Source: Saccharopolyspora hirsuta
GTDB lineage: Bacteria > Actinomycetota > Actinomycetes > Mycobacteriales > Pseudonocardiaceae
Length of the DNA: 64,000 nt
NCBI RefSeq assembly: GCF_008630535.1
Contig: NZ_VWPH01000001.1
Location: 558,001-622,000, forward strand
Direction of reading: 5' to 3'
Shown: positions 26,070-36,874 of the stretch, piece after piece
How the letters are laid out: every line of letters begins with the position of its first letter
How positions within the stretch are numbered: the stretch's first letter is position 1
Made by a program: the position numbers and the translations under genes
Notes under the pieces: model-generated
Databases searched by the model: none
What the model saw: the letters and a program-made list of their open reading frames with translations, nothing else
Told to the model about the DNA's origin: nothing

Positions 26070-27272
26070 GTGAGTGAGATCAACCGCAGGTTGTTCACCA
26101 GTGAATCGGTGACCGAGGGACACCCGGACAAGATCTGCGATGCGATCAGCGACGCCGTGTTGGACGCGTTGTTGGCCCAGGACCCGAAGTCGCGGGTGGC
26201 GGTGGAGACCCTGGTGACCACCGGTCAGGTGCACGTGGCCGGTGAGGTCACCACCCAGGCCTACGCCGACATCCCGACCATCGTGCGGGACAAGATCCTG
26301 GAGATCGGCTACGACTCCTCCGCGAAGGGCTTCGACGGTGCGTCCTGCGGCGTCAACGTCGCGATCGGGTCGCAGTCCCCGGACATCGCCCAGGGCGTGG
26401 ACACCGCGCACGAGACCCGCGTCGAGGGCGCGGAGGACGAGATCGACAAGCAGGGCGCCGGCGACCAGGGCCTGATGTTCGGCTACGCCTGCACCGACAC
26501 CGACGAGCTGATGCCGCTGCCGATCGCGCTGGCGCACCGCCTGTCGCGGCGGCTGACCAAGGTCCGCAAGGACGGCGTGCTGCCCTACCTGCGGCCCGAC
26601 GGCAAGACCCAGGTGACCATCGAGTACGCCGGTGACCAGGCCGTTCGCCTGGACACCGTGGTGCTGTCCACCCAGCACGCCGCCGACATCGACCTCGAGG
26701 GCATGCTGGCCGGCGACATCAAGGAGAAGGTCATCGACCCGGAGATCGAGCGGGTCGGGCTGGACTCCTCGGACACCCGGCTGCTGGTCAACCCGACCGG
26801 CCGGTTCGTGGTCGGCGGTCCGATGGGCGACGCCGGTCTGACCGGCCGCAAGATCATCGTCGACACCTACGGCGGCATGGCCCGCCACGGCGGTGGCGCG
26901 TTCTCCGGCAAGGACCCGTCGAAGGTGGACCGCTCCGCGGCCTACGCCATGCGCTGGGTGGCCAAGAACGCCATCGCCGCGGGCCTGGCCAGCCGGATCG
27001 AGGTGCAGGTCGCCTACGCGATCGGCAAGGCGGCCCCGGTGGGTCTGTTCGTGGAGACCTTCGGCACCGAGAACGTCGACCCGGTCAAGATCCAGGCCGC
27101 GATCAACGAGGTCTTCGACCTCCGCCCGGCGGCCATCGTGCGTGACCTGGACCTCCTGCGGCCGATTTACGCGCAGACCGCCGCGTACGGTCACTTCGGA
27201 CGCAGTGACGTGGACCTGCCGTGGGAGCGCACCGACCGCGCCGAGGCGCTGAAGAGCGCCGCCGGCATCTGA
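26070..27272 (+). CDS. metK: S-adenosylmethionine synthetase
   Basis: 400 residues; GTG 26,070, 6 bp after GAGGAG. Signature motifs: GHPDKICD (residues 16-23), [12 protein letters not shown], and the P-loop GGGAFSGKD. The enzyme makes SAM from methionine and ATP, releasing phosphate and pyrophosphate, as a cytoplasmic tetramer. It is 75 bp after the betaine synthase, which consumes three SAM per betaine. Typical actinobacteria carry metK next to other genes, so this placement is telling. A strong hairpin follows. Confidence 0.98.
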   Translation: MSEINRRLFTSESVTEGHPDKICDAISDAVLDALLAQDPKSRVAVETLVTTGQVHVAGEVTTQAYADIPTIVRDKILEIGYDSSAKGFDGASCGVNVAIGSQSPDIAQGVDTAHETRVEGAEDEIDKQGAGDQGLMFGYACTDTDELMPLPIALAHRLSRRLTKVRKDGVLPYLRPDGKTQVTIEYAGDQAVRLDTVVLSTQHAADIDLEGMLAGDIKEKVIDPEIERVGLDSSDTRLLVNPTGRFVVGGPMGDAGLTGRKIIVDTYGGMARHGGGAFSGKDPSKVDRSAAYAMRWVAKNAIAAGLASRIEVQVAYAIGKAAPVGLFVETFGTENVDPVKIQAAINEVFDLRPAAIVRDLDLLRPIYAQTAAYGHFGRSDVDLPWERTDRAEALKSAAGI

Positions 27273-27294
27273 TCGATCGCCGAAGCTGGCGCGC

Positions 27295-27330
27295 GGACTG
27301 CGGGGCGCGGGGGACCGTGCCCCGCAGTCC
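27295..27330 (+). terminator. Hairpin terminator/attenuator between metK and adenosine kinase
   Basis: Perfect 12-bp stem GGACTGCGGGGC (27,295-27,306) with 27,319-27,330, 12-nt loop, no U-tract, 22 bp after the metK stop. It could end a two-gene transcript or reduce readthrough into the salvage genes. Confidence 0.7.
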
Positions 27331-27395
27331 GGTGTGACGGCCGTCCATGTGGAGAGCTTCGGGGCGGGCCCGCCCCCTGGTAAAGGAGTAGTGCA

Positions 27396-28370
27396 GTGCG
27401 GATTGCGGTGACCGGATCCATCGCCACCGACCACCTGATGTCCTACCCCGGTAGGTTCACCGAGCAGCTCGTCGCCGACCGCCTGGAGCAGGTGTCGCTG
27501 TCGTTCCTGGTCGACGAGCTGGTGTTGCGCCGCGGCGGGGTGGCCCCCAACATCACCTTCGGCCTCGGGCAGCTGGGCGTCGGCTCGATCCTGGTCGGCG
27601 CCGTCGGCCGCGACTTCGACGACTACCGCTCCTGGCTGGAGCGGCACGGCGTGGACACCGCCTCGGTGCACGTCTCGGAGACCAAGCACACCGCCCGGTT
27701 CCTGTGCACCACCGACACCGACTTCAACCAGATCGCCTCGTTCTACGCCGGTGCGATGGCCGAGGCCCGCGACATCGAGCTCAAGCCGGTCGCCGACCGC
27801 GTCGGCGGGCTCGACGTGGTGGTCGTCTCCGCCAACGACCCGGACGCGATGCTGCGGCACACCCAGGAGTGCCGGGACCGCGGCTACCGGTTCATCGCCG
27901 ACCCCGGCCAGCAGCTGGCCCGGATGGACGGCGACGGGATCCGCAAGCTGGTCGAGGGCGCGGAGTACCTGTTCACCAACGAGTACGAGCACGGCCTGCT
28001 GCTGCAGAGCACCGGCTGGAGCCACGACGAGGTGCTCGACCGGGTCGGCAGCTGGGTGACCACGCTGGGCCCGAAGGGCGTCCAGGTGGAGTCCAAGTCG
28101 CACCCCACCGTGCAGGTGGTCCCGCCGAAGGAGAAGCAGAAGGGCGACCCGACCGGTGTCGGCGACGCGCTGCGCGCCGGGTTCCTGGCCGGACTTTCCC
28201 ACGATCTGGGACTGGAGCGATCGCTGCAGCTCGGGTGCGCCCTGGCCACCGTCTCGCTGGAGGCCGACGGCCCGCAGGAGTACCAGGTGGAGCGCGAGTC
28301 GTTCCTCGCCCGGTTCGCCGAGGCGTACGGTGACTCGGCTGCGGGCGAGGTCGGGGCGAAGCTCCGCTGA
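27396..28370 (+). CDS. adoK: Adenosine kinase (PfkB family)
   Basis: 324 residues; GTG 27,396, 7 bp after AAGGAG. PfkB/ribokinase fold: N-terminal VTGSIATDHLMSYPGRF, RRGGVAPNITFGLGQLG substrate motif, and the C-terminal DPTGVGDALRAGF with the anion hole and catalytic Asp. The N-terminal and HTARF segments match the mycobacterial adenosine kinase type (Rv2202c-like). It phosphorylates adenosine to AMP. Adenosine comes from SAH hydrolysis, so this gene pulls AhcY forward. It lies 22 bp before metH. Confidence 0.9.
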   Translation: MRIAVTGSIATDHLMSYPGRFTEQLVADRLEQVSLSFLVDELVLRRGGVAPNITFGLGQLGVGSILVGAVGRDFDDYRSWLERHGVDTASVHVSETKHTARFLCTTDTDFNQIASFYAGAMAEARDIELKPVADRVGGLDVVVVSANDPDAMLRHTQECRDRGYRFIADPGQQLARMDGDGIRKLVEGAEYLFTNEYEHGLLLQSTGWSHDEVLDRVGSWVTTLGPKGVQVESKSHPTVQVVPPKEKQKGDPTGVGDALRAGFLAGLSHDLGLERSLQLGCALATVSLEADGPQEYQVERESFLARFAEAYGDSAAGEVGAKLR

Positions 28371-28392
28371 GCAACGGGGAGTAGGCACGGCA

Positions 28393-31300
28393 ATGGCAGA
28401 TCGGCAGAACGATCCGAGCGGGTTCCTGACCGCCCTCGGCGAGCGCGTCCTCGTCGCCGACGGCGGGATGGGCACCGCGTTGCAGGGCTTCGACCTGACG
28501 TTGGACGACTTCGCCAACCTGGAGGGCTGCAACGAGATCCTCAACGTGACCCGGCCCGACGTGGTGTCCTCGATCTACCGGGGCTACCTGGAGGCGGGCT
28601 CGGACGCGATCGAGACCAACACCTTCGGCGCGAACTGGGCCAACCTCGCCGAGTACGGCATCCCGGAGCGCATCCGGGAGCTCGCGGAGAAGGGCTCGGC
28701 GCTGGCCCGCGAGGCGGCCGACGAGTACGCCGCGCCGGAGCGGCCGCGGTTCGTGCTGGGCTCGGTCGGACCGGGCACCAAGCTGCCGACGCTGGGGCAC
28801 GCGCCCTACGCGCAGCTGCGCGACGCCTACCTGGAGCAGGTCCTGGGCATGCTCGACGGCGGCATCGACGCGGTGCTGGTCGAGACCTCGCAGGACCTGC
28901 TGCAGACCAAGGCCGCGATCATCGCGGCGAAGCGGGCGATGGCCCGGTCCGGGCGGCGGGTGCCGATCATCGCGCAGGTCACCGTGGAGACCACCGGCAC
29001 CATGCTGGTCGGCTCGGAGATCGGCGCGGCGCTGACCGCGCTGGAGCCGCTGGGCATCGACCTGATCGGGATGAACTGCGCGACCGGTCCGGCGGAGATG
29101 AGCGAGCACCTGCGGGTGCTGGCGCAGAACTCCCGGATCCCGCTGTCGGTGATGCCCAACGCCGGTCTGCCGGAGCTGGGCCCCAACGGCGCGGTGTACC
29201 CGCTGCAGCCCGACGAGCTGGCCGAGGCGCTGGTCGGGTTCGTCAACGACTACGGGGCGCGGCTGGTCGGCGGCTGCTGCGGCACCACCACCGAGCACGT
29301 GCGCGCGGTGGCGGAGGCGGTCCGCGGCCTCAACCCCGCGCCGCGCACCCCGGAGCACATCCCGGCGGTCTCGTCGGTGTACCAGTCGGTGCCCTTCGAG
29401 CAGGACGCCTCCATCCTCAACATCGGCGAGCGGACCAACACCAACGGCTCCAAGGCGTTCCGCGAGGCGATGCTGGAGGGCCGCTACGACGACTGCGTGG
29501 AGATCGCCAAGGCCCAGACCCGCGAGGGCGCGCACATGCTGGACCTGTGCGTGGACTACGTGGGCCGGGACGGCACCGTCGACATGCGGGAGCTGGCCTC
29601 GCGGCTGGCCACCGCCTCGACGCTGCCGATCATGGTCGACTCCACCGAGCCGGAGGTGATCCAGGCCGGGCTGGAGCACCTCGGCGGCCGGTGCGCGATC
29701 AACTCGGTCAACTGGGAGGACGGCAACGGGCCGGGCTCCCGGTACGAGCGGGTCATGCAGATGGCCGTCGAGCACGGCGCCACCGTCGTGGTGACCTGCA
29801 TCGACGAGGAGGGCCAGGCGCGCACCGCGGAGTGGAAGCTGCGGGTGGCCGAGCGGCTGATCGAGGACATGACCACCAACTGGGGTCTGGAGAAGTCCGC
29901 GATCATCATCGACTGCCTGGTCTTCCCGATCACCACCGGTCAGGAGGAGGTCCGCAAGGACGGCGTCGAGACGATCAACGCGATCCGGGAGCTCAAGAAG
30001 CGCCACCCGGAGGTGCAGACCACGCTCGGCCTGTCCAACGTCTCCTTCGGCCTCAACCCGGCCGCGCGCCAGGTGCTCAACTCGGTGTTCCTGCACGAGT
30101 GCCGGGAGGCCGGGCTGGACACCGCGATCCTCAACGCCTCCAAGATCCTGCCGATGAGCAAGATCGACGAGGAGGCGCGCAACGTCGCGCTGGACCTGGT
30201 CTACGACCGCCGCCGCGAGGGCTACGACCCGCTGCAGAAGCTGATGCAGCTGTTCGAGGGCCAGACCGCGAAGTCCAGCAGCGCCTCGCGCGCCGAGGAG
30301 CTGGCCAAGCTGCCGCTGTTCGAGCGGCTGGAGCGGCGGATCGTCGACGGCGAGCGCAACGGCCTGGAAGCCGACCTGGACGCCGCGATGGCCGAGAAGC
30401 CGCCGCTGGCGATCATCAACGAGAACCTGCTCGCCGGGATGAAGGTCGTCGGCGACCTGTTCGGCTCCGGGCAGATGCAGCTGCCGTTCGTGCTGCAGTC
30501 CGCCGAGGTGATGAAGGCCGCGGTGGCCTACCTGGAACCGCACATGGAGAAGGACGACTCCGGCGGCAAGGGCAAGCTGCTGCTGGCCACGGTCAAGGGC
30601 GACGTGCACGACATCGGCAAGAACCTGGTCGACATCATCGTGTCCAACAACGGCTACGACGTGGTCAACATCGGCATCAAGCAGCCGATCAGCGCCATCC
30701 TCGAGGCCGCCGAGGAGCACCAGGTCGACGCCATCGGCATGTCCGGGCTGCTGGTGAAGTCCACGGTGATCATGAAGGAGAACCTGGAGGAGATGAACTC
30801 CAGGGGGCTCGCCCAGAAGTACCCGGTGATGCTCGGCGGTGCGGCGCTGACCAGGTCCTTCGTCGAGAACGACCTGGACGAGATCTACCAGGGCGACGTG
30901 CGCTACGCCAAGGACGCCTTCGAGGGCCTGCACCTGATGGACCGGCTGATGGCCATCAAGCGCGGGGACAGCCCCGAGGAGGACGCCGCCGAGGAGGCCA
31001 AGAAGGCCGAGCGCAAGGCCCGCCGCGAGCGGTCGCTGCGCATCGCCGAGAAGCGCAAGGCCGATCAGGGCGAGGAACCCGGCTACGACGACACCACGCG
31101 CTCCGACGTGGCCGCCGACGTGCCGGTGCCCACCCCGCCGTTCTGGGGCTCCAAGGTGGTCAAGGGCGTCGCGGTCGCCGACTACCTGGCGCTGCTGGAC
31201 GAGCGGGCCACGTTCTTCGGCCAGTGGGGCCTGCGCGGCGCCAAGAAGGGCGAAGGCCCCTCCTACGAGGAGCTGGTCGAGACCGAGGGCCGTCCCCGGC

Positions 31301-31959
31301 TGCGGCACTGGATCGACGAGCTGTCCACCGCGGGCATCCTGCAGCACGCGGCGGTGGTCTACGGCTACTTCCCGTGCGTGACCGAGGGCAACCACCTCGT
31401 CGTGCTGGACAAGGAGGAGCCGGACGCCCCGGAGCGCTGCCGGTTCTTCTTCCCGCGGCAGAAGCGCGACCGGCGGCTGTGCCTGGCCGACTTCTTCCGC
31501 ACCCGGGAGCAGGCGGAGCAGACCGGCCAGGTGGACGTGCTGCCGATGCAGCTGGTGACCATGGGCCAGCCGATCGCCGACTACGCCAACGAGCTGTTCG
31601 CCAAGAACGCCTACCGGGACTACCTGGAGGTGCACGGCCTGGGCGTGCAGCTCACCGAGGCGCTGGCCGAGTACTGGCACCGCCGCGTCCGCCGCGAGCT
31701 GGCCTGGTCCAGCGGCGGCACGGTGGCCCAGGAGGACCCCGAGGACGTGCGGGAGTTCTTCAAGCTCGGCTACCGCGGCGCGCGGTACTCCTTCGGCTAC
31801 GGCGCGTGCCCGGACATCGAGGACCGGGCCAAGATCGTCGACCTGCTGGAGTCCGAGCGCATCGGCGTGGTCCTGTCGGAGGAGTTCCAGCTCCACCCCG
31901 AGCAGTCCACCGACGCGATCGTCGCCCACCACCCGGAAGCCAAGTACTTCAACACGTGA
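28393..31959 (+). CDS. metH: Cobalamin-dependent methionine synthase
   Basis: 1188 residues, full length for the family. Domains in order: homocysteine/zinc domain (residues about 10-315; Cys ligands in NCATG near 228 and GGCCGTT near 292), methyltetrahydrofolate (pterin) domain (about 335-600), cap plus cobalamin domain with the axial His in DVHDIGKN (about 737-744), a charged linker, and the SAM-activation domain (about 910-1188, ending RIGVVLSEEFQLHPEQSTDA). It transfers a methyl group from 5-methyl-THF to homocysteine. ATG 28,393 has only a distant GGGGAG. No cobalamin riboswitch fits in the 22-bp gap upstream, so it probably depends on upstream transcription. Confidence 0.98.
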   Translation: MADRQNDPSGFLTALGERVLVADGGMGTALQGFDLTLDDFANLEGCNEILNVTRPDVVSSIYRGYLEAGSDAIETNTFGANWANLAEYGIPERIRELAEKGSALAREAADEYAAPERPRFVLGSVGPGTKLPTLGHAPYAQLRDAYLEQVLGMLDGGIDAVLVETSQDLLQTKAAIIAAKRAMARSGRRVPIIAQVTVETTGTMLVGSEIGAALTALEPLGIDLIGMNCATGPAEMSEHLRVLAQNSRIPLSVMPNAGLPELGPNGAVYPLQPDELAEALVGFVNDYGARLVGGCCGTTTEHVRAVAEAVRGLNPAPRTPEHIPAVSSVYQSVPFEQDASILNIGERTNTNGSKAFREAMLEGRYDDCVEIAKAQTREGAHMLDLCVDYVGRDGTVDMRELASRLATASTLPIMVDSTEPEVIQAGLEHLGGRCAINSVNWEDGNGPGSRYERVMQMAVEHGATVVVTCIDEEGQARTAEWKLRVAERLIEDMTTNWGLEKSAIIIDCLVFPITTGQEEVRKDGVETINAIRELKKRHPEVQTTLGLSNVSFGLNPAARQVLNSVFLHECREAGLDTAILNASKILPMSKIDEEARNVALDLVYDRRREGYDPLQKLMQLFEGQTAKSSSASRAEELAKLPLFERLERRIVDGERNGLEADLDAAMAEKPPLAIINENLLAGMKVVGDLFGSGQMQLPFVLQSAEVMKAAVAYLEPHMEKDDSGGKGKLLLATVKGDVHDIGKNLVDIIVSNNGYDVVNIGIKQPISAILEAAEEHQVDAIGMSGLLVKSTVIMKENLEEMNSRGLAQKYPVMLGGAALTRSFVENDLDEIYQGDVRYAKDAFEGLHLMDRLMAIKRGDSPEEDAAEEAKKAERKARRERSLRIAEKRKADQGEEPGYDDTTRSDVAADVPVPTPPFWGSKVVKGVAVADYLALLDERATFFGQWGLRGAKKGEGPSYEELVETEGRPRLRHWIDELSTAGILQHAAVVYGYFPCVTEGNHLVVLDKEEPDAPERCRFFFPRQKRDRRLCLADFFRTREQAEQTGQVDVLPMQLVTMGQPIADYANELFAKNAYRDYLEVHGLGVQLTEALAEYWHRRVRRELAWSSGGTVAQEDPEDVREFFKLGYRGARYSFGYGACPDIEDRAKIVDLLESERIGVVLSEEFQLHPEQSTDAIVAHHPEAKYFNT

Positions 31960-31960
31960 C

Positions 31961-32008
31961 GCACTGATCGGTGCAGGTCGGAGCCCCTCGGAGGGCGCTA
32001 CCCTGCAC
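31961..32008 (+). promoter_or_regulatory. ahcY leader with mutually exclusive hairpins
   Basis: GTGC at 31,971-31,974 can pair with GCAC at 31,961-31,964 (6-nt loop) or, as part of GTGCAGG (31,971-31,977), with CCTGCAC (32,002-32,008), enclosing an inner GCCC/GGGC stem (31,983-31,996). The two folds exclude each other. It begins right after the metH stop and may end metH mRNA or control ahcY. It does not match the SAH-riboswitch core I know. Confidence 0.45.
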
Positions 32009-32060
32009 AGAAGCCCGATTCGCGAAGACCTGACATGATCGGGAAACCAGAAAGGAAGCC

Positions 32061-33518
<1,458 letters not shown>

Positions 33519-33543
33519 GTCGTCCATGTCTTAAGGAGCCCTG

Positions 33544-33725
33544 CTCGTCCTGCGTGGCGGTGCGGGTAGCGGAACCTCAGAGGCTTTCTCGACTCCGGGA
33601 TCCCGGACTTGAGTACCGAGGCGTACGCGGCGTCCGGGCTGTCCTCGCGAGAAAGCCTCTGAGAACCCGCGGCGGTGCAAGTGCCGTAGGTGGGTTATGC
33701 GCATGCGGCACCTAGCGGTCGGTGC
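33544..33725 (+). repeat. Interspersed repeat family B, copy 1 (structured)
   Basis: About 180 bp matching 40,904-41,111. Conserved outer blocks: CTGCGTGGCGGTGC, GCGGAACCTCAG, GAACCCGCGGCGGTGC, GTGGGTTATGCGC and CGGTCGGTGC. Inside, a perfect 16-bp inverted repeat (33,576-33,591 with 33,648-33,663) encloses a second hairpin CCCGGAC/GTCCGGG (33,602-33,608 with 33,632-33,638). It begins 26 bp after ahcY. It may act as a terminator, a small RNA, or a mobile palindromic element. Confidence 0.8.
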
Positions 33726-33819
33726 CGGTCGAGCGTCGCGGTCGCTGTTTACCGCCGAAAGCGCCTTCGGCGCTTGCCTGACGGTTGTCCGCTCGGCTCG
33801 CCGCTGCGGGCTCCGTGTC

Positions 33820-33861
33820 CGTGAGCGGTTTGGGGCGCTATGACACCCCAAAGCGCTCACG
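33820..33861 (+). terminator. Hairpin terminator upstream of metF
   Basis: 16-bp stem with one mismatch: 33,820-33,835 with 33,846-33,861, 10-nt loop, no U-tract. It separates the ahcY/repeat B region from metF. Confidence 0.65.
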
Positions 33862-33948
33862 GGCCTTGGCCGGGCCAAATCGCCTGCCGCGCTGGACGAG
33901 CGGTTCTGCCGCTTGACGAGACCAAGCTGGGAATGAGGGAGGCCAGGA

Positions 33949-34842
33949 ATGACCAAAGTCATCGACCGGCTGCGCCCCGGCAAGACGGTGTTCTCGGTGG
34001 AGTTCTTCCCGCCGAAGACCGACGAGGAGGAACGCCACCTGTGGCGGGCCATCCGGGAGCTGGAGCCGCTGGACCCCGCCTACGTGTCGGTGACCTACGG
34101 CGCGGGCGGGTCCAGCCGGGACCGCACGGTGCGGACCACGGGGCGGATCGCCAGCGACACCACCCTGGTGCCGGTGGCGCACCTGACCGGGGTGAACCAC
34201 TCGATCGCCGAGCTGCGGCACGTCATCGGGTCGTACGCGGCCGAGGGCATCACCAACGTGCTGGCGATCCGCGGCGACCCGCCGGGCGACCCGCTGGGCG
34301 AGTGGATCCCGCACCCGGAGGGCATCACCTACGCCGACGAGCTGGTCCGGCTGGTGCGCGAGTGCGGTGACTTCAGCGTGGGCGTCGCGGCGTTCCCGCA
34401 CATGCACCCGCGCTCGCCGGACCTGGAGTCCGACATCAAGCACATGGTCAACAAGCTGCGGGCCGGGGCCGACTTCTCGGTGGCGCAGATGTTCCTGGAG
34501 CCGGAGTACTTCCTGCGGCTGCGGGACCGGTTGGCGCAGCGCGGCTGCCACCAGCCGCTGCTGCCGGGCATCATGCCGATCACCACGCCGAAGGTGCTGG
34601 GCATGACCACCCAGCTGAGCAACATGACGATCCCGGACGAGGTGTCCGCGGTGCTGGACCCGCTGCGCGAGGACCCGGCCGGGTTCCGCGAGGCCGGGCT
34701 GGAGATCACCACGCGGCTGTGCGAGAAGCTGATCGCCGAGGGCGTTCCGGCGCTGCACTTCTACAGCCTCAACCGGGCCAAGGCCACCCGCGAGGTGCTG
34801 GCCAACCTCGGGCTGATCGACGGCGTGCTCAAGGCCGCCTGA
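33949..34842 (+). CDS. metF: 5,10-Methylenetetrahydrofolate reductase
   Basis: 297 residues; ATG 33,949 follows GGAGGCCAGGA. TIM-barrel flavoprotein with VFSVEFFPPKTDEEE (catalytic Glu), YVSVTYGAGGS, ITNVLAIRGDPP (FAD site) and FLEPEYFLRLRDRL. It makes 5-methyl-THF for MetH and so closes the methyl cycle. It stands after repeat B and its terminator and is likely transcribed separately, but its place at the end of the cluster fits the methyl-supply role. A classic terminator follows. Confidence 0.95.
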   Translation: MTKVIDRLRPGKTVFSVEFFPPKTDEEERHLWRAIRELEPLDPAYVSVTYGAGGSSRDRTVRTTGRIASDTTLVPVAHLTGVNHSIAELRHVIGSYAAEGITNVLAIRGDPPGDPLGEWIPHPEGITYADELVRLVRECGDFSVGVAAFPHMHPRSPDLESDIKHMVNKLRAGADFSVAQMFLEPEYFLRLRDRLAQRGCHQPLLPGIMPITTPKVLGMTTQLSNMTIPDEVSAVLDPLREDPAGFREAGLEITTRLCEKLIAEGVPALHFYSLNRAKATREVLANLGLIDGVLKAA

Positions 34843-34859
34843 CCAGCTGCACCGAACGA

Positions 34860-34900
34860 CCCCGCCGCCCCGGTCCGACCGCCGGGGCGGCGGGGTTTTT
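34860..34900 (+). terminator. Intrinsic terminator after metF
   Basis: Perfect 14-bp GC stem (34,860-34,873 with 34,882-34,895) and an immediate five-T run (34,896-34,900). One of two hairpins in the window followed by a T-run, and the only one with it directly attached. Confidence 0.93.
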
Positions 34901-35268
34901 CGCTTGCACCGCAGGTGAATCCGGTCACAGGTCGCTGCTCGGTCGAATGCGCGGTGTCATCGGCCGAGGTGGCCGGGACCGGATCCGCGCTGCTCGGCTG
35001 CACCATGTGGGTTACCCGGCACTGCTCCGAGCACACGCAGCGGAGCGATCAACGTCCGGGCCGCGTTCTCGTCCCGCCGGAGTGTTTTCCGTTCCGCCTC
35101 CCGCTCGGCTAAAGTCGGCGCATTCGCCGCTCGCGGGTCGGTCCACTTCGGACTCGGCTGGCGGTGCAACGGCGCACTGGCGTGAACTGGACGTGGTGGA
35201 CGTCGGATTCGGAAGCGGATTTTTCCGGTCGTGCCGAACGCCGTCCGCAACAGGGGAGGACGAGAACG
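34901..35268. other. Non-coding region before small protein gene
   Basis: About 370 bp with no supported gene. It should include the promoter of the small protein/WS-DGAT pair; a TAAAGT at 35,110-35,115 resembles a -10 box without a convincing -35. No repeat was recognised. Confidence 0.5.
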
Positions 35269-35442
35269 ATGTCGGTGCCGCCAGCAGCGCCCGAACCGCG
35301 CGTCATCGCAGGTGAGGAACCCGCGGTCGAAGATGAATTGTTTTCCGAATTCGCGGATCTGCCGTTCGGCGGGCTCGCCGCGGAGATCATCGGCGGGCTG
35401 TGCCGATCGCTGGGCGTTCCCGGTTCGGGAGCAATTCGCTGA
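35269..35442 (+). CDS. 57-aa small protein of unknown function
   Basis: ATG 35,269 is preceded by a strong Shine-Dalgarno GGGGAGGA at ideal distance. The peptide has a Pro/Ala/Glu-rich N-terminal half, an acidic DELFSEFADLPFGG centre and an amphipathic C-terminal helix LAAEIIGGLCRSLGV with one Cys. No signal peptide. Codons in the centre are AT-rich (GAATTGTTTTCC). It lies 49 bp upstream of the WS/DGAT start and is probably co-transcribed. It could be a lipid-droplet or partner peptide, a RiPP-like precursor, or a spurious ORF; no family is recognised. Confidence 0.5.
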   Translation: MSVPPAAPEPRVIAGEEPAVEDELFSEFADLPFGGLAAEIIGGLCRSLGVPGSGAIR

Positions 35443-35491
35443 CCGGCGTTCCGGACGATTCCGGTGCGTCGTCGATCGCTGAGGTGTGCCG

Positions 35492-36817
35492 ATGATGACG
35501 AGTGGGATCAGCACGATCGACTGGGCCTTCCTCTGCGTGGAGCGGGAAACCGCGCCGATGCACCTCGGCGCGGTCGCGGTGTTCGCCCCGCGCGGCGAGG
35601 CGGACCGCTTGCGGCTGCTGGAGCTGCTGGCCGAGCGCGCCCGGCGGATCGCGCGGCTGCGGCTGCGCCTGCACCGGTCCTGGATGCAGCCGTGCTGGAC
35701 CGAGGTGCCCCGGTTCGACGCGACCGCGCACGTGCACGGCCACCAGGTGCCCGCGCCGGGCGGTCGTGCGGAGCTGGCCGAGCTGGTCGCCGAGCTGACC
35801 GCCGAACCGCTGGACCGGACCCGACCGCTGTGGGAGCTGCACCTGATCACCGGGCTGGAAGACGGCCGCTTCGCGGTGCTGGTGAAGTTCCACCACGCGC
35901 TGGTCGACGGCCGCGACGCGGTGCAGGTCGGGCTCGGACTGCTCGACGGCTCCGCACCGGAGCGCAGCGCCGCCCACCCGCCGCGCAGCCCGATCGGCGA
36001 GGTGGTGGGCCTGCTCGGCCGTCCGCAGCAGCTGCTCGGCACGGTGCGCTCGACACTGGCGAAGTCGGGGGAGTCGCTGGGCATCGCCTCCTCGGTGGTG
36101 CGCAGCGTGCGGTTCCCGCCGCCGGACTCGCCCCTGCGCGCGTCCGGCTCCGCCGCGCGCCGGGTCGCGCTGGTGCCGCTGGACCTGGCCGAGCTGCGCC
36201 AGATCCGCGCCCGGCACGGCGGCACCACCAACGACGTGGTGCTCGCGGTGATCGCCGGGGCCCTGCGCCGCTGGCTGACCGCCCGCGGCCACGACCTCGG
36301 CGAACTGCCGGTGCGCGTGCTGGTCCCGGTGTGCAGGCGGCGGGCGAACCGGCCGAACGGCGGCAACAACCAGCTGTCCGGCTACCTGTGCGAGCTGCCG
36401 CTGGCCGAGCCCGACCCGGTCGCGCGGTTGCGGGCGATCCGGGCGGAGATGGCGCGCAACAAGAGCGCGGGGCCGCAGCGCGGACCGGGGGCGTTCCCGG
36501 TGCTGGCCGGGCGGGTGCCGCAGCTCGTGCACCAGGTGGCGGGCCCGCTGGCCGGGCAGGGCGCGGCGCTGCTGTTCGACGCGGTGATCACCAACGTCCC
36601 GCTGCCGAACTTCCCGGCGACCCTGGACGGTGCCGAGCTCGCCGAGCTCTACCCGGTCGCACCGCTGGCCGCCGGGCACGCGCTGGCCGTCGCGGTGTCG
36701 CAGTTCAACGGCGCGGTGCACGTCGGGGTGCAGGCCAACCGCGCCGCGGTGCCGGACCTGGAGGAGTTCCGCGAGGGCCTGCCGCTGGCGGTGGCCGAGC
36801 TGGCGGACGGCGGTTGA
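35492..36817 (+). CDS. Wax ester synthase/diacylglycerol acyltransferase (WS/DGAT)
   Basis: 441 residues; ATG 35,492 is 5 bp after GAGGTG. The N-terminal acyltransferase half carries the catalytic HHALVDG (HHxxxDG, about residues 133-139) and PLWELHLITGLEDG. The C-terminal half has the conserved NDVVLAVIAGALRRWL and ITNVPLPNFP segments. The family joins acyl-CoA to diacylglycerol or fatty alcohol and makes storage triacylglycerol or wax esters at the inner membrane surface. Length is near the usual 450-480. The next gene begins 57 bp on. Confidence 0.92.
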   Translation: MMTSGISTIDWAFLCVERETAPMHLGAVAVFAPRGEADRLRLLELLAERARRIARLRLRLHRSWMQPCWTEVPRFDATAHVHGHQVPAPGGRAELAELVAELTAEPLDRTRPLWELHLITGLEDGRFAVLVKFHHALVDGRDAVQVGLGLLDGSAPERSAAHPPRSPIGEVVGLLGRPQQLLGTVRSTLAKSGESLGIASSVVRSVRFPPPDSPLRASGSAARRVALVPLDLAELRQIRARHGGTTNDVVLAVIAGALRRWLTARGHDLGELPVRVLVPVCRRRANRPNGGNNQLSGYLCELPLAEPDPVARLRAIRAEMARNKSAGPQRGPGAFPVLAGRVPQLVHQVAGPLAGQGAALLFDAVITNVPLPNFPATLDGAELAELYPVAPLAAGHALAVAVSQFNGAVHVGVQANRAAVPDLEEFREGLPLAVAELADGG

Positions 36818-36874
36818 GCTGTGGGCGGAACCGAGCGCGCCGCGCGGCCGGACTTCAGGTGGTTGTATGGGGGC

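Noticed and set aside
27973-31932. Very long open frame antisense to metH
   Set aside because: Its translation is Val/Leu/Asp/His-rich with no domain and mirrors the third-position GC bias of the real gene. The same holds for other long antisense frames, for example opposite 10,700-14,300, 24,000-28,500 and 59,900-63,600.
31960-32060. SAH riboswitch before ahcY
   Set aside because: The conserved SAH-aptamer core as I know it is not visible; only alternative hairpins are.
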